A stretch of 5,284 nucleotides of DNA from Actinomycetes bacterium (GTDB taxonomy: Bacteria; Actinomycetota; Acidimicrobiia; Acidimicrobiales; RAAP-2). The translations under genes and the position numbers were made by a program. Each line of letters opens with the position of its first letter. Positions within the stretch are counted from its first letter, which is position 1. The notes under the pieces are model-generated. The model was not told the DNA's origin. It was given only the letters and a program-made list of their open reading frames with translations, and did no database searches. The DNA lies in the NCBI GenBank assembly GCA_021849435.1, contig JAJZSX010000049.1:1-5284 (forward strand), read 5' to 3'. Shown one piece after another: positions 1 to 3,976 of the stretch.

Positions 1-524
1 TCAGGAGCCAATGGAACCCCTCAACCTACAACGTCATCCTTGAAGGTGCGCTGATGCGCTTTCAATCAGATCACGGCCTGCCGACGACTGGCCAAATGGA
101 CGGGCAATCCTGGACCACCCTCGTAGCCGCGGCACGCGCCCATGAATTCGACCGCTCAAGTTACAACGTCGTCGTCGTCGACCAGGCGTTGCCGCAGCAC
201 CTGCAGCTCTTCGAGAATGGAAGAGTCACCTTTACGTCCGTGGTGAACACCGGTATTGCCGTATCACCGACGGCCAACGGAACCTTCCCGGTCTATCTAC
301 GCTACGTAACGACTACGATGTCGGGCATAAACCCGAATGGTACTCCGTACCACGACACGGGTATTCCGTGGGTATCGTACTTTAATGGAGGCGACGCGTT
401 ACACGGATTTATCCGGAGCAGTTACGGTTGGCCGCAGAGCCTTGGTTGTGTAGAGATGCCATTTGCCGAGGCTGGTATGCTGTGGCCCCACACGCCCATT
501 GGTACCCTCGTTACTGTGTATTAA
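1..524 (+). CDS. L,D-transpeptidase with peptidoglycan-binding domain, 5' end missing
   Basis: The reading frame is open to the left edge (first full codon at 3), so the true start lies outside the window; the ATG at 54 is internal. The first ~40 visible residues fit the end of a PG_binding_1 repeat (ALMRFQSDHGLPTTGQMD followed by W and L), a domain that holds enzymes on peptidoglycan. The rest, from YNVVVVDQ to the C-terminus, is a YkuD/L,D-transpeptidase catalytic domain. This family is extracytoplasmic and makes 3-3 (meso-DAP to meso-DAP) cross-links through a Cys nucleophile. The catalytic His (codon 402-404, in LHGF) and Cys (codon 447-449, in SLGCVEMP) are both present and correctly spaced. 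The usual S(H/R)GC reads SLGC and the usual Arg/Asn after Cys-hydrophobic is Glu, a variant I believe also occurs in some actinobacterial and Firmicute members. Any signal peptide would be in the missing part. Family assignment is firm; which Ldt subclass is unknown. Confidence 0.9.
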   Translation, partial: RSQWNPSTYNVILEGALMRFQSDHGLPTTGQMDGQSWTTLVAAARAHEFDRSSYNVVVVDQALPQHLQLFENGRVTFTSVVNTGIAVSPTANGTFPVYLRYVTTTMSGINPNGTPYHDTGIPWVSYFNGGDALHGFIRSSYGWPQSLGCVEMPFAEAGMLWPHTPIGTLVTVY

Positions 525-873
525 GGGCTTTCGCCGTAGACGCGTAAGTTTCGCACCTAGGACATTTCCGTCTCACCGGACCGCGCCTGAGGGGGTAACG
601 ATGGGTTAGCTCCAGACGGGATTTCACTAGGGACTCGTAAAGGTTGGGTTGACATCTTGATCTGCCCAGGAAGCGAGATCCCGGCCGTACGACGACAGAA
701 ACCTAGGTTCTTCGTCACGCGAGAGAGAGGATCCCGCGTCGAGAGTACGGTCACGAGGCTACGCCAGGCGCCAGCCCGACCGTCTGAATTCAACAGCCAA
801 GGTGGAAGTAGAAGCCTGAGGCAGGTCACGGTCTCTAGCGCTCCCGAGGTGGTTCCGGCTCGTGAGAGAGGAA
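525..873. other. Gene-poor interval between the transpeptidase and vapBC
   Basis: I find no convincing protein gene in these 349 bases. The open frames on either strand have low-complexity translations with no recognisable motif. A hairpin is visible at 691-716: GACGA pairs with TCGTC and the stem continues with AGA/TCT and AC/GT, two single-base bulges and a CTAG loop. It contains the 10-bp palindrome AACCTAGGTT (700-709). The interval leads directly into a tmRNA-like repeat at 874, so it could be the eroded body of an ssrA gene. However, I cannot find a tag-peptide reading frame ending in ALAA, nor a proper 5' end, so that is unproven. No terminator with a U-run follows the transpeptidase. 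Confidence 0.5.
691..716 (+). other. Bulged hairpin in the gene-poor interval
   Basis: Ten potential base pairs: 691-695 with 712-716, 697-699 with 709-711, and 701-702 with 707-708, with bulges at 696 and 700 and a four-base loop CTAG. No T-run follows, so it does not look like an intrinsic terminator. Function unknown. Confidence 0.35.
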
Positions 874-906
874 TTTGTGGACCTTGAGGGACGCAATAAG
901 AACCGG
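874..906 (+). repeat. 33-bp direct repeat, left copy, flanking vapBC (tmRNA P2-like)
   Basis: This stretch matches 1727-1759 at 32 of 33 positions (G893 versus T1746), and the similarity stops at both ends. It begins TTTGTGGACC and ends AGAACCGG. It sits 46 bp before the antitoxin start codon and just upstream of the promoter, while the other copy lies 28 bp after the toxin stop codon, so the pair brackets the whole module. The central CCTTGAGGGA, followed 11 bases later by CCGG, resembles as I remember it the segment just before the T-arm of actinobacterial (mycobacterial) tmRNA. The T-loop sequence that should follow is absent. It may be an attachment-site core or ssrA debris. Confidence 0.8.
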
Positions 907-916
907 TCGGCAACAT

Positions 917-946
917 TTGCTATCAGAAGTGGCAAACTGCTATCAT
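917..946 (+). promoter_or_regulatory. vapBC promoter with paired TGCTATCA operator-like boxes
   Basis: The octamer TGCTATCA occurs at 918-925 and 938-945, start-to-start spacing exactly 20 bp, about two helical turns, so both would face the same side of the DNA. A -35-like TTGCTA (917-922) and a -10-like TATCAT (941-946) are 18 bp apart and overlap the boxes. The ATG at 953 begins seven bases after the -10, predicting a leaderless mRNA. RHH antitoxins normally repress their own promoters, so binding of the VapB-VapC complex here is a reasonable inference. Confidence 0.5.
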
Positions 947-952
947 GAAGGA

Positions 953-1249
953 ATGAAGCAGATAATCACCCGGCTGGATGATGACTTGGCTGACGCACTA
1001 AAGAATCAGGCCAGCCGAACTGGTGAGTCAGTGAACTCCTATCTCAATCGGCTGCTGCGCGTTGCGGTGGCGGGACCAAGCACTCCGCGCCACGAATGGA
1101 AGGTGGCGGCGATCTCTAACGGCCGTTTGATGTCACGCGAAAGTCTGACTGGTAGGTCTCGCCATCGGGGAAAGAGACCGGGCACTGAAATCCACACGTC
1201 CGCTGGATACGCGAGCGATGCCGTGAGCGACGATCGTGATGAAGGATGA
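953..1249 (+). CDS. vapB: VapB-like ribbon-helix-helix antitoxin
   Basis: Predicted 98-residue antitoxin that would bind and neutralise the PIN-domain toxin encoded next to it and repress the shared promoter. Residues 1-40 (MKQIITRLDDDLADALKNQA, then SRTGESVNSYLNRLL) have the layout of an Arc/FitA-type ribbon-helix-helix DNA-binding domain: a short beta strand, then two helices joined by the GES turn. Residues ~41-98 are polar, rich in Arg, Ser and Gly, and probably disordered until bound to the toxin, as in other VapB proteins. I chose the ATG at 953 because the frame open from 875 runs through the direct repeat and promoter, and because a TANNNT box sits six bases upstream. The stop codon overlaps the toxin start (ATGA at 1246-1249), typical of co-translated toxin-antitoxin pairs. 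The C-terminal half shows no family I recognise. Confidence 0.82.
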   Translation: MKQIITRLDDDLADALKNQASRTGESVNSYLNRLLRVAVAGPSTPRHEWKVAAISNGRLMSRESLTGRSRHRGKRPGTEIHTSAGYASDAVSDDRDEG

Positions 1250-1698
1250 TCATCTTTGCGGATACCAGCGCCGTTGGAAGTGCCTACCTAGGAGATGAGG
1301 CCGACGGGCGTTGGATCAGCGATGTCATCTTTGATGGACCTGATCCAGTGGTCATCAGTGTGTTGGCAGACGTTGAGTTCGCAAGTTTGTTGGTGCGAGC
1401 GAAGTCCGATGGTCGCATAGACGAACGCGAAATGGCGGCGTGCCTCGCGATGTATGGAGAGCACACTGCCGACGATGGCCCAATCGGAGTCATCCCTATT
1501 ACCCTCGATTCGTTCAGCAGGGCCCAACAGTTCGTTCTTCAGGTCTCCATTCGCACGCTCGATGCTCTGCACCTCGCCTCGGCGCAGCTCTTTGCTGACT
1601 CCAATGATGACAACGTAGTAATTCTGACTCTTGATCACCGGCAAGCTGTCGCCGCCCAGGCATTGGGTTTGTCTTTGTACGACAGGCCTGCAAGGTAG
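1246..1698 (+). CDS. vapC: VapC-like PIN-domain ribonuclease toxin
   Basis: Predicted 150-residue Mg-dependent endoribonuclease of the PIN family; characterised VapC toxins cleave tRNA or rRNA and arrest growth when the antitoxin is lost. The four acidic residues expected in the active site are present: Asp6 in FADTSA, Glu44 in DVEFASLL, Asp106 in TLDALHLASA, and Asp130 in LTLDHRQ. Length and order (N-terminal Asp-Thr-Ser, central Glu, C-terminal Asp pair) are typical of an intact toxin. The ATG overlaps the antitoxin stop codon, and a GAAGG directly abuts it with no spacer, so translation probably depends on coupling to vapB. The RNA target cannot be told from sequence. The gene ends 28 bp before the second copy of the direct repeat. 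Confidence 0.93.
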   Translation: MIIFADTSAVGSAYLGDEADGRWISDVIFDGPDPVVISVLADVEFASLLVRAKSDGRIDEREMAACLAMYGEHTADDGPIGVIPITLDSFSRAQQFVLQVSIRTLDALHLASAQLFADSNDDNVVILTLDHRQAVAAQALGLSLYDRPAR

Positions 1699-1726
1699 GC
1701 ATCCTCGAAGGTTCGCGCAATCAAAT

Positions 1727-1759
1727 TTTGTGGACCTTGAGGGACTCAATAAGAACCGG
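1727..1759 (+). repeat. 33-bp direct repeat, right copy, flanking vapBC (tmRNA P2-like)
   Basis: Partner of 874-906, with one mismatch. Bases 1727-1742 can pair with 1860-1875: 12 Watson-Crick pairs, 3 G·U wobbles and one C×C mismatch over 16 positions. In a tmRNA this is the 3' strand of helix P2. After CCGG the expected T-arm (TTCGANT flanked by a 5-bp stem) is not found; only CGACTC at 1765-1770 recalls it. Confidence 0.8.
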
Positions 1760-1805
1760 CCACACGACTCTTCATGATTTCCGCCAGGCGACTTTGAATC
1801 TCTGT

Positions 1806-1895
1806 GGGGCGACTGGTTCGACGGCATCGGTGTGTTCGACGAGAGTATTTGGTGCCTAGTCTCGAGCTCCACAAGTTGGGCCTCCGAGGACCACG
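1806..1895 (+). pseudogene. ssrA: tmRNA 5'-end-like fragment (possible ssrA remnant)
   Basis: The segment begins GGGGCGACTGGTTCGACGG, which fits the tmRNA 5' pattern: a GGGG acceptor strand, GA in the D-like region, then GGNTTCGACGG, with about one base fewer than usual before TTCGAC. Bases 1861-1875 (CTCGAGCTCCACAAG) then behave like the 5' strand of helix P2 because they pair with 1727-1741. The following GTTGGGCCTCCGAGG has the flavour of pseudoknot PK1. No tag reading frame follows, since the antitoxin promoter and gene begin at ~1912-1939. A weak promoter-like pair, TTCATG (1771-1776) and TTGAAT (1794-1799) with a 17-bp spacer, would start transcription at the GGGG. The tmRNA reading is recognition by eye; the right boundary is a guess. 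A permuted gene is the alternative, but the missing T-arm and CCA argue against function. Confidence 0.38.
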
Positions 1896-1912
1896 TACCG
1901 AGAGTTTCCTAT

Positions 1913-1931
1913 TGATACCACAGTGGTATCA
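1913..1931 (+). promoter_or_regulatory. 19-bp perfect palindromic operator overlapping the RHH-doc promoter
   Basis: TGATACCAC-A-GTGGTATCA is a perfect palindrome with 9-bp arms. Its right arm contains the -10-like TATCAT (1927-1932), and the antitoxin ATG at 1939 is seven bases past the box, so the mRNA is predicted to be leaderless. No good -35 is seen (GTTTCC/TTTCCT near 1904-1910). Occupancy would block RNA polymerase, the usual autoregulation of a toxin-antitoxin operon. Confidence 0.7.
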
Positions 1932-1938
1932 TTGTCGT

Positions 1939-2145
1939 ATGGCATTCACCCTTAGGACCGACGCCACTCTCGAGGAGGCGCTCGCCTCCCTCTGCGAATT
2001 TGAAGGCGTCTCACGTCAAGAAGTCATCCGCCGCGCGGTGCTCGACCGACTCGAGCGGTCCGGCCACGTAGCGCGGGTCGACGAATCAACGCATCGCATG
2101 GCAACGCGCTGGAACGATGTCCTGGAGCGACTTGGCTCTGCATGA
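1939..2145 (+). CDS. Ribbon-helix-helix antitoxin of a Doc-type module
   Basis: Predicted 68-residue antitoxin and autorepressor. Residues 1-40 (MAFTLRTDATLEEALASLCE, then FEGVSRQEVIRRAVLDRLE) match the CopG/RHH_1 layout: a beta strand FTLRTD, helix LEEALASLCEF, a G-V-S turn, then helix RQEVIRRAVLDRL. Residues ~45-68 (VARVDESTHRMATRWNDVLE, then RLGSA) form a likely helix for toxin binding. The frame is open upstream from 1804, but the ATG at 1939 is preferred because it starts the RHH domain exactly and lies just after the operator and -10. It overlaps the toxin gene by ATGA. The classical partner of Doc is Phd, which has a different fold; here the antitoxin is RHH-type, so I do not use the phd symbol. 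Confidence 0.83.
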   Translation: MAFTLRTDATLEEALASLCEFEGVSRQEVIRRAVLDRLERSGHVARVDESTHRMATRWNDVLERLGSA

Positions 2146-2507
2146 GCAAAATCGAACACCTCGAACTCGAGGACATCATCGGGATGATTCGAATCCTTGG
2201 AATCGGTCCGGTTCGTGATGTTGGACTGTTGGACTCAGCGATCAACCGCCCCCGGTCCAGTGCCTTTGGCGAGGACGCCTACGAAACCATCAGTCTCAAG
2301 GCAGCTGCGCTCCTGCATTCGATGGTCAAGAACCACGCCCTCGTAGATGGCAATAAGCGACTCGCGTGGCTGAGCACGGTCGTATTCTGCGATCTCAACG
2401 GCCTTGCCCCGCAGCTCACCGATGACGAAGCATTCCAGTTGGTCTACGACGTCGCCAGCTCGCGACTGGACGTTGAAGTAATTGCGCGTCGGCTCCGCCT
2501 CGAATAA
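2142..2507 (+). CDS. doc: Doc/Fic-family toxin (death-on-curing)
   Basis: Predicted 121-residue toxin of the Doc branch of the Fic fold. Doc of phage P1 is a kinase that phosphorylates EF-Tu and stops translation. The signature loop is at residues 65-73, HALVDGNKR, against the Doc consensus HxFxDANKR: His65, Asp69, Asn71, Lys72 and Arg73 are all kept, while the Phe is Leu and the Ala is Gly. Lys after Asn, rather than Gly-Arg, argues for the Doc-type kinase rather than an AMP-transferring Fic enzyme. Length is near that of P1 Doc (~126 residues), and the preceding helix SLKAAALLHSMVKN is as expected, so the gene looks intact. The start overlaps the antitoxin stop (ATGA at 2142-2145); the nearest GGAG is 14 bases upstream, too far for a good ribosome site, implying translational coupling. 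Confidence 0.9.
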   Translation: MSKIEHLELEDIIGMIRILGIGPVRDVGLLDSAINRPRSSAFGEDAYETISLKAAALLHSMVKNHALVDGNKRLAWLSTVVFCDLNGLAPQLTDDEAFQLVYDVASSRLDVEVIARRLRLE

Positions 2508-2519
2508 GACGAGTCCTGG

Positions 2520-2548
2520 GATGGCCGAAGTTCCATTCGCTGGCCATC
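2520..2548 (+). other. Stem-loop just downstream of doc
   Basis: GATGGCC (2520-2526) and GGCCATC (2542-2548) form a perfect 7-bp stem around a 15-base loop, 12 bp after the doc stop codon. The position suits transcription termination, but no T-run follows on the plus strand, so it is at best a weak or factor-assisted terminator, or an mRNA-stabilising hairpin. Confidence 0.4.
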
Positions 2549-2556
2549 GATACAAC

Positions 2557-2666
2557 AAGCCACGTAGGGGGTCTCCATCTAACCGGAGCAAATCGCTGAG
2601 TTGCTGGCATCTCGTAGACCGCTGACCAGGTGCGCTCCGGTTAAGTGGAGACCCCCAAAGCCACGT
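2557..2666. mobile_element. MITE-like element with 23-bp inverted repeats and a 9-bp target duplication
   Basis: Inverted arms at 2567-2589 and 2634-2656 match at 21 of 23 positions (one of the two others is a G·T pair). The outer ends are GGGGGTCTCCA and its complement, with CCGGAGC innermost. The 44-bp interior has no coding capacity. The 9-mer AAGCCACGT occurs directly outside each arm (2557-2565 and 2658-2666), separated from it by a single A on each side, as expected for a target-site duplication. The element proper is therefore 2566-2657, 92 bp, and needs a transposase from elsewhere. I do not recognise the parent insertion sequence family. It would fold as a long hairpin if transcribed. 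Confidence 0.72.
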
Positions 2667-2735
2667 TCTGATCACGCGATCCGAAGAACTTGGTGGGCTC
2701 AATCGGGTGAGCAACGTGCATGACTGCGATGACGT

Positions 2736-2767
2736 CGAATCACTTCACAACGAACGAAGGTGATTCG
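2736..2767. other. Inverted repeat downstream of the tRNA gene
   Basis: CGAATCAC (2736-2743) and GTGATTCG (2760-2767) pair perfectly, and the stem extends by TTC/GAA past a bulged G2759 to a 9-base loop. It lies on the 3' side of tRNA-Val, about 80 bases past its end. It lacks a U-run in either direction; it could be a processing or termination structure or a protein site. Confidence 0.35.
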
Positions 2768-2849
2768 TAAGTAACGTTGCCGACACACCTGGCGAGTGAA
2801 TGCGTGAACGCACCGTCACGGCAGGCTCGGTTCTTCGCCAACTTCGGAG

Positions 2850-2923
2850 TGGGCGCTACAGGACTCGAACCTGTGACCTCAGCCGTGTGAAGGCTGCGCT
2901 CTAACCAACTGAGCTAAGCGCCC
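2850..2923 (-). tRNA. tRNA-Val(CAC)
   Basis: A complete 74-nt cloverleaf on the minus strand. The acceptor stem GGGCGCT (2923-2917) pairs with AGCGCCC (2857-2851), with discriminator A at 2850. The D-stem is GCTC/GAGC with loop AGTTGGTTA. The anticodon stem CAGCC/GGCTG carries loop TTCACAC, anticodon CAC at 2889-2887, reading GUG valine codons. The variable loop is AGGTC, the T-stem ACAGG/CCTGT and the T-loop TTCGAGT. No mismatch is seen in any stem. CCA is not encoded (the next bases are CTC), so it must be added by the CCA-adding enzyme. Its 3' end faces the accessory, toxin-antitoxin side, the usual geometry for islands at tRNA genes, but no second copy of the tRNA end is found in this window. 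Confidence 0.97.
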
Positions 2924-2932
2924 GGACGCTCA

Positions 2933-2964
2933 ATAGTAATCGCCCGCGGAAGCGCTCGCGTCAA
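2933..2964 (-). promoter_or_regulatory. Probable tRNA-Val promoter
   Basis: On the minus strand TTGACG (2964-2959) is a near-consensus -35. Downstream, TACTAT (2938-2933) fits TANNNT but leaves a long 20-bp spacer; the shifted alternative ATTACT (2940-2935) gives 18. Either would start transcription a few bases before the mature tRNA end at 2923. Confidence 0.45.
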
Positions 2965-2965
2965 C

Positions 2966-2986
2966 CGAGCTCTTCTTCGGAGCTCG
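2966..2986. other. Perfect 7-bp stem-loop upstream of the tRNA promoter
   Basis: CGAGCTC (2966-2972) and GAGCTCG (2980-2986) with a 7-base loop TTCTTCG, immediately upstream of the -35 on the tRNA strand. It could end transcription arriving from the right or be a regulator site; no U-run. Confidence 0.35.
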
Positions 2987-3304
2987 TCCCAACACTCGGT
3001 TGCGGCGGCGGACACATCCGTCGCCGATTAGCCCGCGCGGACGCCAGCCAACCTACCTAGCCCCAACACACGCGGTACGCCGCGCGGCATCGGCAGTGCC
3101 CGGTACGGGGAGAACCTCTCACCTCACACCCCCCCCTCGTCGATCGTGCAGCGCTGGTAGCGGCGATCACGTACGGCGAGGTTTGCGCAACAGCGGGCTC
3201 AGTTCGCGGTCCCGGCGCCGCAGCACTCTGCGGTCGCGAGTCGGGCCGGACCGCCACGCTGCCCCTACGTGATCGAACAGCGAACAACTGAGGAGCCGAC
3301 GTTG
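2987..3304. other. GC-rich intergenic stretch without a recognised gene
   Basis: Frames here translate to Arg/Ser/Pro-rich strings with no motif, typical of chance open frames in GC-rich DNA. The only conspicuous item is a run of eight C (3129-3136). I see no RNA gene or clear regulatory motif, apart from the box at 3305 annotated separately. Confidence 0.5.
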
Positions 3305-3310
3305 TAGCCT
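3305..3310 (+). promoter_or_regulatory. -10 box for a leaderless transcript of the membrane-protein gene
   Basis: TAGCCT fits TANNNT and lies six bases before GTG at 3317, the same geometry as in both toxin-antitoxin operons. No clear -35 is visible. The only Shine-Dalgarno-like AGGAG (3291-3295) is 21 bases from the start, too far to serve it. Confidence 0.4.
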
Positions 3311-3316
3311 TCTCGT

Positions 3317-3973
3317 GTGTCTGAGATGCCCGAAGCGCCCGCGCGTACTCGTTTCGGCCGCGTCCGGCGTACGTCAGCCGTTTCCCGCGAGGTCGTCATG
3401 GGGATCGACAACGTCGAGCGGCGCGTCAGCCTCGTCGCGGGGGCGATCGCCCTCGTCCTCGCCGCGATCATCAGCCCGCACCTGTTCAAGAACACCTGGG
3501 TCACGGACACGGCCAAGCCGTCCAAGTCCGGTGGCTGCCCCACTGGCTACCGCCTGGTGCATGCCGTCTGTCAACACACGTATCTCACGCACCCATCAAC
3601 CTGGCTACCGCAGTTCCTGGAGATCCTCATTGTCGGACTGGCAATTTTGTTCTTCACGTGGCGTCGCAATCGGGCCGGCATCGCCGTCGCCAGCCTGTTG
3701 CTGGGACTGGCTCTCGGCGTGGTTGGACTCACATTTCTCTTGCTAGGTGGATGGTTGATCATCCGCGCGCTACGGCTCCAGCGCTACGGCGATGCCTCCT
3801 TCTCGGGATCCACTCGCCGCGCGAAGGAGATATCCCGCGAGAAGAGAGCGGCCCGCGCATCGTCACCGCGGGCCCCACGTCGCGACGCCAAGTCCTCCGC
3901 GAAACAACCGGCCGTAGTCGCGCCCTCTCCTTCCAAGCGCTACACGCCAAAGCAGCGGGCCCGCCGTCGCTAA
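3317..3973 (+). CDS. Small multi-pass membrane protein with a basic C-terminal tail
   Basis: I do not recognise a named family for this 218-residue protein. Hydrophobic segments lie at about residues 38-56, 98-115 and 120-149. The first two are separated by a loop (58-97) carrying Cys74 and Cys85, which could form a disulfide if the loop is outside the cell. The last hydrophobic stretch is ~30 residues, long for one helix. Residues 150-218 are strongly basic with Ser/Ala/Pro and end KRYTPKQRARRR. With three crossings and the N-terminus inside, this tail would be placed outside, against the positive-inside rule, so the third segment may be re-entrant or the topology inverted. GTG 3317 is chosen for its upstream TANNNT box; ATG 3326 is the alternative. 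The gene is 3 bp from the acyltransferase gene, so both are probably one operon, suggesting a role in membrane lipid synthesis. Confidence 0.72.
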   Translation: MSEMPEAPARTRFGRVRRTSAVSREVVMGIDNVERRVSLVAGAIALVLAAIISPHLFKNTWVTDTAKPSKSGGCPTGYRLVHAVCQHTYLTHPSTWLPQFLEILIVGLAILFFTWRRNRAGIAVASLLLGLALGVVGLTFLLLGGWLIIRALRLQRYGDASFSGSTRRAKEISREKRAARASSPRAPRRDAKSSAKQPAVVAPSPSKRYTPKQRARRR

Positions 3974-3976
3974 ACG

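Noticed and set aside
557..916. 119-codon open frame on the minus strand before vapB
   Set aside because: No family motif, odd composition, and it runs through the direct repeat; looks like a chance frame.
875..952. Upstream extension of the VapB frame by 26 codons
   Set aside because: It would translate the direct repeat and the promoter boxes; the RHH domain starts exactly at the ATG at 953.
1741..1759. Direct repeat as an eroded tRNA T-arm (GGACTC...GAACC looks like the reverse strand of a tRNA 3' end)
   Set aside because: An extra AATAA-type insertion breaks the T-loop and no acceptor or anticodon arm is found; the tmRNA P2 reading explains more of the sequence.
874..1759. CRISPR array or integron cassette
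   Set aside because: Only two repeat copies, 853 bp apart with genes between; no short regular spacers and no attC-like folded site.
1288..1872. 194-codon frame on the minus strand across vapC
   Set aside because: Antisense to a gene with a complete PIN active site; the translation has no recognisable domain.
1804..1938. Upstream extension of the RHH antitoxin frame by 45 codons
   Set aside because: It covers the tmRNA-like segment and the operator palindrome; the RHH domain begins at the ATG at 1939.
2520..2548. Strong intrinsic terminator after doc
   Set aside because: The stem is good but there is no T-run after it, so it is listed only as a stem-loop.
2235..2714. 159-codon frame on the minus strand across doc and the MITE-like element
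   Set aside because: Antisense shadow of doc; it reads through the inverted repeats and shows no motif.
3000..3272. 90-codon plus-strand frame and its minus-strand counterpart between the tRNA and the membrane protein
   Set aside because: Arg/Ser/Pro-rich low-complexity translations typical of GC-rich noncoding DNA; no ribosome site or motif.
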